Assembly (NCBI GenBank): GCA_017446745.1
Contig: JAFSQF010000073.1
Location: 28,807 to 92,806 of the forward strand
Length of the DNA stretch: 64,000 nt
Source: Bacteroidales bacterium
GTDB taxonomy: Bacteria > Bacteroidota > Bacteroidia > Bacteroidales > P3
Direction: 5' to 3'
Position 1 is the stretch's first letter, and the number at the start of each line of letters is the position of its first letter. The position numbers and the translations under genes are program-made. This document shows, one piece after another, positions 57,579-64,000 of this stretch. The notes beneath the pieces are model-generated. The model did not search any database. It was not told where the DNA came from and worked only from the letters and a program-made list of their open reading frames with translations.

Positions 57579-59005
57579 AGCTTTCCGGAACCCTGAAATT
57601 TTTCGCACTTGTAGTGGCCCTGCTGGCCCTGCTCTGCATCCTCTTCCCCACCGACGGCATAAGCTTCGGTGGGGTTGTTATCCGTTTTCCGTCGCTCCAT
57701 AAAGTCCTTGTGCGCGAGAAAACCAGGAGCATGGACGATTTGCTGGTGACCCATCAGGAACGCGACCTCAGCGGAGCGCGCGACTCGTTGGAGCAGCTGC
57801 ACCACGTGCTCTTCAGCTCGCAGACACGCATCTGGCTGCCGGGCGACGACATCACGCTCTTCGACAACTTCTTCGTCCGCGCCGAGCGTGCCCAAGAAGA
57901 CAACGCCATAGTGCGCATCATGCACTACGGCGATTCGCAGATAGAGATGGACCGCATCTCGTGCCGACTGCGCGAGCGCATGCAGCAACAGTTCGGCGGC
58001 GGCGGTCCCGGGATGCTGCCTTTGCGGCAGCCCATCCCCACCTTCTCCTTCAGCCAGTCGGCCTCGGGAGCCCTCATAGGCCAGTCCACGTGGGGCGACA
58101 GCACCTTCAGCCGTGCCGGAGGCAACTATGGGCCCATGCTGCGAAGCTGGCGCGTGACGGGAGGAGCCACAATGTCGCTCATGGAATCGAAAAGCAAACT
58201 GGCAGCGGAGCACGTGAGGCATTTCTCAACGTTGCGCGTGCTTTTCAACAACCGTCCGGGTCCGATGAGCGTCAGTTTCCGCGACCGCAAGGGGGGTGCC
58301 ACCTATTCCGAAACGGCATCCACCGAAGGTATCCACCTCGTAGCCTGGCAGATGGACTCCACGACCAACAACGCCGTCATAACCCTGTCGGGTACAGCCG
58401 ACATCTACGGCGTGATGGTCGACGAGGGCTATGGCGTAGCCGTCGACAATATCTCGATGCGCGGCGTGTCGGGGCACCAGTTCAAGATGGCCAACTTCGA
58501 ACAGCTCCGCGAGGCCTATTCCCTTATCAACGTCGGCGTAATCATCATGCAGTTCGGCGGCAACTCGGTTCCATATCTGCATACAGAGAAGGTTATCGAC
58601 GCCTATTGCCAGAAGCTGGGCGAGCAGATAGACTATATTCACGAGGCCTGCCCCGATGCCACAATCCTCTTTATCGGGCCTTCGGACATGAGCACCAAGG
58701 TGGGAGGTCAGCTTGCCACCTATCCCATGCTACCCACCGTGGTCGAGAAGCTGCGCCAGATGGCCAACGAGCATGGCGCAGCATTCTGGAGCATCTACGA
58801 TGCCATGGGCGGGCATAACTCAATGATTACATGGGTCAGCAGCGGCTATGCCGGATCCGACTACATACATTTCTCACACAAAGGCTCGAACATCATGGGC
58901 GACTACCTCAGCGATGTCTTCATGAACCTCTACGAACTCTATCGCGTTCGACAAAGAATGGATAACGACGAATTTAATAAACTCTGGAAAGAGATTATTG
59001 AATAA
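57575..59005 (+). CDS. SGNH/GDSL-type acyltransferase-like exported protein (first)
   Basis: A 476-residue protein with an N-terminal membrane helix ([19 protein letters not shown]). The SGNH block I is [10 protein letters not shown] with Ser near 121; block III is [10 protein letters not shown]; block V is DYIHFSH with Asp429 and His432. An inserted domain of about 130 residues lies between the blocks. Proteins of this kind, paired with MBOATs, transfer or remove acetyl groups on envelope polysaccharides (AlgJ/AlgX-like). It overlaps the lpxD stop (ATGA), and the second SGNH and the MBOAT follow. Confidence 0.87.
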   Translation: MKLSGTLKFFALVVALLALLCILFPTDGISFGGVVIRFPSLHKVLVREKTRSMDDLLVTHQERDLSGARDSLEQLHHVLFSSQTRIWLPGDDITLFDNFFVRAERAQEDNAIVRIMHYGDSQIEMDRISCRLRERMQQQFGGGGPGMLPLRQPIPTFSFSQSASGALIGQSTWGDSTFSRAGGNYGPMLRSWRVTGGATMSLMESKSKLAAEHVRHFSTLRVLFNNRPGPMSVSFRDRKGGATYSETASTEGIHLVAWQMDSTTNNAVITLSGTADIYGVMVDEGYGVAVDNISMRGVSGHQFKMANFEQLREAYSLINVGVIIMQFGGNSVPYLHTEKVIDAYCQKLGEQIDYIHEACPDATILFIGPSDMSTKVGGQLATYPMLPTVVEKLRQMANEHGAAFWSIYDAMGGHNSMITWVSSGYAGSDYIHFSHKGSNIMGDYLSDVFMNLYELYRVRQRMDNDEFNKLWKEIIE

Positions 59006-59079
59006 TTCATTATCAGCAGAAAAACAGAAAATCTGGAAATCCTGGAAAAATCCTGGAAGATCTAGAAGACCCCCCTTAG

Positions 59080-60546
59080 ATGAAAAACAAAATATACATA
59101 CTACTACTTAGCCTGCTGGTTATCGGCTGCGGAAAGGCTCAGAACAACAAGTTCCCGATGAAGGTCAACATTGTCGACAGCCTCTTCTTCGTACCCGTCG
59201 ATACAAGCTATTCCTTTATACGCTACGACAAAAACCACCTGATACTCTGTTCGGACAGCAGCCAAATGCGACGTTTCGCGCGCAAATGGTACCACTTGCT
59301 CAGCACAGGCAAGGGGCATCTGAACATCATGCAGTTGGGGGCGTCGCACGTGCAGGGCGGCACGTTTCCCCACACCATGCGGCGCAACTTGCTCATCGGG
59401 GCTTGCAACGCCATAGGCGATTCACGCTATCAGACCAAGAACGACCACTTCCCCGTGGGGCCCCGGGGTATGATTTTCCCTTATTCCGCCGCAGTGAAAT
59501 GCAACAACCCCTTCGACTACCGTGTTTCGCGTTCGTGGCCCCTAACCCTGACACGCTGTGTTTATAAAGAGCCCGAGCAACTGCTGGGCCTTACTGGCAT
59601 TGCCGTTGCCGCTGCCGACAGTGCCGCCGACATCAGCATCACCCTCGCCGAACCCGACCTCGACTTCGCCACCGGACGCATCATCGTACTGGGCAACGCG
59701 GTAGGAGGGGTGGTGCCAAAGCTCTATCTGATGGACAAGCCGGGCGACACCAACTGGATTGCCATCACCGATGCCGACCCGGCCTTCCGCCGCTACACGT
59801 TCGAAATGCCTTGCGCCGTCGATTCTTTCCACCTCTTCCTCCCCTGCGACAGCGGCCAGGCTTTCGCCGTGACGGGCATCTACCTCGACCACGCGCTTCC
59901 TCTGGTGCACACCACCGGCATCACCTACCATTCCATCGGCGTCAACGGTGCCTCTGTAAGCGACTACCTCACCAAATGCCCCAACTTCACCACCGACCTT
60001 GAGCTGATTTCGCCCGACCTGGTAATCTTCGGCATTGGCATCAACGATGCCGCGGGCCCTAACTTCGACACCGCCATCTTCCGCCAACGCTACCTTCAAC
60101 TGGTGGATTCCATACGCAAGGTCAGCCCCGACTGTGCTTTCATCTTCATCACCAACAACGACAGCTACCGCCACGTGAAGCGCAAATATGTGGTCAATGG
60201 CAACGGGCCGTTGGTGCGTGAGGCCTTCCTTCGTGTGGCCGAGCAATGCGGCGGCGCCGTGTGGGACCAGTTCGACATCATGGGCGGCCTGAGTTCTATG
60301 GACCGATGGACCAAGGCCGAGCTGGGACAACGCGACCATGTCCACTTCACCCGCAAAGGCTACACCCTGCTGGGCGACCTGCTGAGCAACGCCATCATGG
60401 AGTGCGTGGTGGCCATGCGCCCCGATGTCAAAACCATAAAAAAGGCTGTCGAACAGCCTGACAATCAGAAAATACAAAAATCAAAGAAATCCGACATCCC
60501 TCAAAACGAGAATTTGAATGACAGACCTAATTACATTTCTTACTGA
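59080..60546 (+). CDS. SGNH-type protein with GAS in place of GDS (second)
   Basis: A 488-residue exported protein with a lipoprotein-like leader (LLLSLLVIGCGKA, Cys near 17). Block I reads MQLGASHVQGG, with Ser near 89 but Ala where the family has Asp. Block III is FGIGINDAAG and block V is RDHVHFTRKG with Asp419/His422. The C-terminus has a lysine-rich tail. The Ser, Asn and Asp-His elements remain, so activity is plausible. It ends 29 bp inside the MBOAT gene. Upstream, 59033-59065 contains short repeats of TCCTGGAAA. Confidence 0.85.
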   Translation: MKNKIYILLLSLLVIGCGKAQNNKFPMKVNIVDSLFFVPVDTSYSFIRYDKNHLILCSDSSQMRRFARKWYHLLSTGKGHLNIMQLGASHVQGGTFPHTMRRNLLIGACNAIGDSRYQTKNDHFPVGPRGMIFPYSAAVKCNNPFDYRVSRSWPLTLTRCVYKEPEQLLGLTGIAVAAADSAADISITLAEPDLDFATGRIIVLGNAVGGVVPKLYLMDKPGDTNWIAITDADPAFRRYTFEMPCAVDSFHLFLPCDSGQAFAVTGIYLDHALPLVHTTGITYHSIGVNGASVSDYLTKCPNFTTDLELISPDLVIFGIGINDAAGPNFDTAIFRQRYLQLVDSIRKVSPDCAFIFITNNDSYRHVKRKYVVNGNGPLVREAFLRVAEQCGGAVWDQFDIMGGLSSMDRWTKAELGQRDHVHFTRKGYTLLGDLLSNAIMECVVAMRPDVKTIKKAVEQPDNQKIQKSKKSDIPQNENLNDRPNYISY

Positions 60547-62458
60547 CCTTTTCAGCTTCGACAAGGAGCACCCTCTGTTGTTCACCCAGTTCAACTTCTG
60601 GGCATTCTTCCTGCTTGTCTTTGCCGGATATTGCTTCATATCGTCGCGCACGTGGAAAGACGACAAATTCAAGCTCCACCTTCGCAACGGCTACCTCTTC
60701 ATCGTCAGCCTTTTCTTCTATTTCAAGACCTCCGGGCTCTTCGTTCTGCTACTTGTCTTTTCCACCTTCTTAGGCTACCTGATAGGCATCCGGATGGACG
60801 CTTTGGCGGAAAAGGTAGTGGGGAACACCTCTGAGCGTTCCACAGGACAAGAAACAGGGAACAGAAAACGGAAAGCATGGATGATTGCCGGCGTGGTCGT
60901 CAACCTGCTGGTGCTTTTCTATTTCAAATACGCCTACTTCTTCACCGACATCTACAACAATATGTTCCACACCGACTTGCAGGTAGTGAACCACTTGGCG
61001 CAATTTGCCAACCACTTCACAGAGAAGCCGCGTTTCGATGCCTCCAAAATCCTGCTCCCCGTCGGCATCTCTTTCTTCACATTCCAGAACATCAGCTACA
61101 TCGTAGATGTCTACAAACGCAAGATTCCCCATGCCAGCAACGTGCTCGACTTCGGATTCTACACCACCTTCTTCCCGCAACTGGTGGCGGGCCCCATTGT
61201 GCGTGCCGACCAGTTCATACCGCAGCTCTACAAGGATTATCATTTGGGGCGCCGCCAGTTTGGCATTGCAGTGTTCTGGATTGTCAACGGACTGATGAAG
61301 AAGATTATACTGAGCGACTATCTGGCGGTGAATTTCGTCGACCGCGTCTTCGACAACCCCAGCCTCTACACTGGCTTCGAGAACCTCTCGGCCCTGTTCA
61401 TCTATTCGCTACAGGTCTACGCCGACTTCTCGGGCTACACCGACATAGCCATCGGCGTGGCCATGCTCATGGGGTTCTACCTGCCCCAGAACTTCAACTC
61501 GCCCTACAAAGCCACCAATCCGGCGGGTTTCTGGAAACGATGGCACATGTCGCTCTCCAACTGGCTTAAGGACTATCTCTATATCCCCCTTGGCGGCAAC
61601 CGCCGCGCCACAGCGGCCTCCTATATCATCCTGGGCGGTATGCTCATCGTGGTGGCCCTTATGGCGCAGACGTGGTGGGTCACGCTCATCGTCACCTCGG
61701 TGATTGGCATCCTCTTGGCCGTCTACCTCATCTTCCCCCGCCACCGCAAGGAGTTCAACACCAATGTCAACAATATGGACACCATGTTGCTTGGAGGCAT
61801 GTGGCACGGAGCCAGTTTCAACTTCATTACCTGGGGCGGGCTGAACGGTCTTGGCATCCTGGCCTACAAATGGTGGAAGAAGCAAGGGCCTCGCGCCCGG
61901 GTGGTGACCACACAGGCCATCTTCGCCCTATTCCTGCTTGCCGACCTACTGTGGCCCACGCCGGCCCTGAACCTCTTCACCGTGTGGAGCGGCATCATGT
62001 GCGTAGGCACCATAATACGCTACATGGCAGTTAATCCATTGTGCGACAAATTCAATCGTCAAAGGCTGAAGTTAAATGTAGAACAGGTTTGGAACATCTT
62101 CCTCACCTTTGTCTTCATCACTTTCACGCGTCTTTTTTTCCGCAGCGGCTCGAACCTAGACCCTGCCGAAGCCAACGAGGTGGCCTGGAACACCGCCAAA
62201 GCCATGGTGGAGCGCATCGGTGGTGCCTGGGACCTCAGCGTCATTCCGGGAATCCTTTCCAACTACAGCAACGTCTTTCTGGTTTTTCTGGCCGGCATGG
62301 TAATCCACTGGCTTCCGGAACATTTCAAACGCCGCTACCGCCTATGGTTCGCCATGATGCCCCTATGGCTGATGCTGATTGTGGTGGTTCTTGCCGTGGT
62401 GGTCATCTATCAGTTTATCACCGCCGACCTCCAGCCATTCATCTATTTCCAGTTCTGA
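60518..62458 (+). CDS. MBOAT-family polysaccharide O-acyltransferase (AlgI-like)
   Basis: A 646-residue membrane protein. The MBOAT core contains SYIVDVYKRKIPHASNVLDF, FFPQLVAGPIVRADQF, FSGYTDIAIGVAMLMGF, FWKRWHMSLSNWLKDYLYI and the catalytic MWHGASFNFITWGG with His near 430. Twelve or more hydrophobic helices fit AlgI/DltB-like proteins. MBOATs pass acyl groups from a cytoplasmic donor across the membrane to an SGNH partner. The two SGNH genes just upstream, one overlapping by 29 bp, are the likely partners. The acceptor polymer is unknown. Confidence 0.93.
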   Translation: MTDLITFLTDLFSFDKEHPLLFTQFNFWAFFLLVFAGYCFISSRTWKDDKFKLHLRNGYLFIVSLFFYFKTSGLFVLLLVFSTFLGYLIGIRMDALAEKVVGNTSERSTGQETGNRKRKAWMIAGVVVNLLVLFYFKYAYFFTDIYNNMFHTDLQVVNHLAQFANHFTEKPRFDASKILLPVGISFFTFQNISYIVDVYKRKIPHASNVLDFGFYTTFFPQLVAGPIVRADQFIPQLYKDYHLGRRQFGIAVFWIVNGLMKKIILSDYLAVNFVDRVFDNPSLYTGFENLSALFIYSLQVYADFSGYTDIAIGVAMLMGFYLPQNFNSPYKATNPAGFWKRWHMSLSNWLKDYLYIPLGGNRRATAASYIILGGMLIVVALMAQTWWVTLIVTSVIGILLAVYLIFPRHRKEFNTNVNNMDTMLLGGMWHGASFNFITWGGLNGLGILAYKWWKKQGPRARVVTTQAIFALFLLADLLWPTPALNLFTVWSGIMCVGTIIRYMAVNPLCDKFNRQRLKLNVEQVWNIFLTFVFITFTRLFFRSGSNLDPAEANEVAWNTAKAMVERIGGAWDLSVIPGILSNYSNVFLVFLAGMVIHWLPEHFKRRYRLWFAMMPLWLMLIVVVLAVVVIYQFITADLQPFIYFQF

Positions 62459-62461
62459 CGT

Positions 62462-62971
62462 ATGACCGACCGAATGACACTGGAGCAGAGGCATCACTGC
62501 ATGCAGAGCATCCGTAGCAAAGGGACGACGCCAGAGCTGAGAGTGCGACGCTGGCTGTGGCGGCACGGCTACCGCTATAGGCTGAACGTGCGCAGCGTCC
62601 CTGGCAGCCCCGACCTGGTGCTGCGCCGCTACCGCACAGCAATTTTCGTCAACGGCTGTTTCTGGCATGGGCATGAAGGCTGCCGCTCGTTCAAGATGCC
62701 ACAAAGCAACACTTTGTTTTGGAACAACAAAATCCGCCGCAACCGCGAACGCGACCAGCGTAACTACGCCCTGCTGACGCAAAACGGATGGCATGTGATA
62801 GTCATTTGGGAATGCCAACTGAAACGGCAGCTGCTGGAAGTCACCATGCGCAACGTTGAAATAGCCCTCAACAACAACCTCCTCGACCAGTATCGTCATA
62901 CCGCTCCAATCCGTGCCTACGCCGACGAAGAGTCATTCTCCATACCCCTCGCCGCGGAAGATACCCTGTAG
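62462..62971 (+). CDS. vsr: Very short patch repair endonuclease Vsr
   Basis: A 169-residue Vsr-type nuclease. The start of the conserved domain is RHHCMQSIRSKGTTPELRVRRWLWRHGYRYR (in part). The catalytic PGSPDLVL has Asp51, and FVNGCFWHGHEGC has His69, both at the numbering of E. coli Vsr, with zinc ligands in HGHEGC and IWECQ. It nicks at T:G mismatches arising from deamination of 5-methylcytosine. Vsr usually sits beside a C5 cytosine methyltransferase; none is present before the window ends. It lies 3 bp after the MBOAT stop. Confidence 0.94.
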   Translation: MTDRMTLEQRHHCMQSIRSKGTTPELRVRRWLWRHGYRYRLNVRSVPGSPDLVLRRYRTAIFVNGCFWHGHEGCRSFKMPQSNTLFWNNKIRRNRERDQRNYALLTQNGWHVIVIWECQLKRQLLEVTMRNVEIALNNNLLDQYRHTAPIRAYADEESFSIPLAAEDTL

Positions 62972-63196
62972 ATAGACACACGAAATTGTTGAATCCTCAC
63001 CCCTGTATAACCCGGGTTCACAACACAATACATAACAAGGATTGGACAGGAGGCTCGATGCCATTACATTGGAATGTTACTCGTAGGTGTTGTCAACTAC
63101 GCCACAGCCAGCTGTTGGTGGCGAACGGAATTGTTGTGCATAGTAACACAATAAAAAAGTCATGTATGCGTTGTAAAGAAAAAAACGGCACAGATT

Positions 63197-64000
63197 ATGA
63201 AACTACTTCCTTACGGTATTTCCGATTTCCGGCAACTGCGGACGGAGGGTCTTTATTATGTCGACAAGACCATGTTTCTCCCTATTATGGAGAAGACTTC
63301 ACATTTTCTTTTCTTGATACGGCCCCGACGTTTCGGGAAGAGCGTGTTCCTTAGTATGATGCGCCACTACTACGACATCAACGAGCGCGACAACTTCGCA
63401 AGTCTTTTCGAGGGGCTTTGGATTGCCGACAACCCCACGCAGTATAGGGGACAGTTTCAGGTGCTGCACCTCGACTTCTCGCGCATCGGCGGCGACATGG
63501 ACAACCTGGAGGCGAATTTTGACACCTACTGCAGCATTGCGCTCAACAATTTTGCAAAGAAATACGAGAGCTATTACTTTGAGGGCTTTGCGGACAAGGT
63601 GGAGGGCTATGCCAATGCTCGGGCAAAAATGAACTACATCGACTTTCAGGCCAAGGAGAAAGATTATCCACTCTACCTTATCATCGATGAGTACGACAAC
63701 TTCACCAACACGGTGCTGAACGAGAAGGGCGAGCGGGTGTACTGGGCATTGACGCATGCCTACGGCTTCTACCGCGACGTCTTCAAGCTCTTCAAGGGGA
63801 TGTTCGCGCGCATACTGATGATGGGCGTGAGCCCCGTGACGCTTGACGACCTCACCAGTGGCTACAACATAGCCACCAACATCTCGTTCAACGAGGATTT
63901 CAACCTCATGCTGGGTTTCTCGGAGACCGACGTGCGGCAGATGATACGCTACTATCAGGGCTTCGGGGTGCTGAAGAGGGACGAGGAGGAGCTCATAGCC
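63197..64000 (+). CDS. AAA-ATPase-like family protein (partial, N-terminal part)
   Basis: The frame opens at ATG 63197 and runs off the right edge after 268 codons. The N-terminus LPYGISDFRQLRTEGLYYVDKT, the P-loop IRPRRFGKSVFLSMM, FQVLHLDFSRIGG, and Walker B YLIIDEYDNF match the AAA-ATPase-like family that carries a C-terminal PD-(D/E)XK nuclease domain, outside the window here. The family is present in many copies per genome in Bacteroidales and has no firm function. A 225-bp gap upstream (62972-63196) contains no recognised feature other than the palindrome CCCGGG in ACCCGGGTT. Confidence 0.9.
   Translation, partial: MKLLPYGISDFRQLRTEGLYYVDKTMFLPIMEKTSHFLFLIRPRRFGKSVFLSMMRHYYDINERDNFASLFEGLWIADNPTQYRGQFQVLHLDFSRIGGDMDNLEANFDTYCSIALNNFAKKYESYYFEGFADKVEGYANARAKMNYIDFQAKEKDYPLYLIIDEYDNFTNTVLNEKGERVYWALTHAYGFYRDVFKLFKGMFARILMMGVSPVTLDDLTSGYNIATNISFNEDFNLMLGFSETDVRQMIRYYQGFGVLKRDEEELIA

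Overview
The window looks like a chromosomal segment of a Bacteroidota bacterium, order Bacteroidales, probably an uncultured gut or rumen lineage. The reasons are the gene set (GldD, a tyrosine-rich Wzc/BY-kinase, type III pantothenate kinase beside an outer-membrane barrel, YitT, NADP glutamate dehydrogenase, many exported TPR/OmpA-like proteins), Bacteroidetes-type promoters (TTTG, about 19 bp, TAnnTTTG) and the general lack of strong Shine-Dalgarno sites. I found 56 protein-coding genes, one tRNA, three clear intrinsic terminators, ten promoter candidates, and several families of intergenic repeats. There is no rRNA, CRISPR array, prophage or insertion sequence.

Layout. 1-11901 (minus strand) is a surface-polysaccharide locus read from a well-formed promoter at about 12008-12038: wza, wzc, rmlA, rmlC, rmlD, rmlB, a WecA-like phosphosugar transferase, three genes resembling wbpB, wbpD and wbpE, and a partial CapD/WbpM-like dehydratase. 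12154-14961 is an AddB-like nuclease. 15246-19687 is a tightly overlapping run (OmpA/TPR lipoprotein, pssA, queA, comF). 19866-22067 carries pyrH, frr and birA, with a 17-unit octamer array between pyrH and frr. 22095-31031 holds a lipoprotein, YitT, a glycosyltransferase, a PorE-like multidomain protein, an alpha/beta hydrolase and gdhA. 31297-39831 carries aroQ, a TPR protein, dedA, a 48-residue membrane protein, sufS, recN, an M23 peptidase and aroK. 40110-48587 is mostly on the minus strand: tRNA-Ala(CGC), a rubredoxin-rubrerythrin fusion, small envelope proteins, gldD, pcm, a thiL-like gene and eno. 49323-62458 (plus strand) carries a flotillin, pth, coaX, an outer-membrane barrel, a TPR protein, lptC, a helix-hairpin-helix protein, lpxD and a likely polysaccharide O-acetylation set (two SGNH proteins and an MBOAT). 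vsr and a partial AAA-ATPase-like gene close the window.

Most notable observations: (1) the ThiL-like protein has lost most of the conserved acidic residues of its family and may be a pseudoenzyme or have a new role; (2) an 8-bp-period array of 17 units lies between pyrH and frr; (3) a composite palindromic intergenic element at 39838-40040 shares a 29-bp segment in inverted orientation with 49026-49054; (4) a short protein at 44791 resembles a Bacteroidetes methyltransferase family from which the SAM-binding core has been removed; (5) a REP-like palindrome lies inside the signal-peptide region of lptC; (6) an SGNH/SGNH/MBOAT cassette follows lpxD directly. Family assignments come from motif recognition, without database searches.
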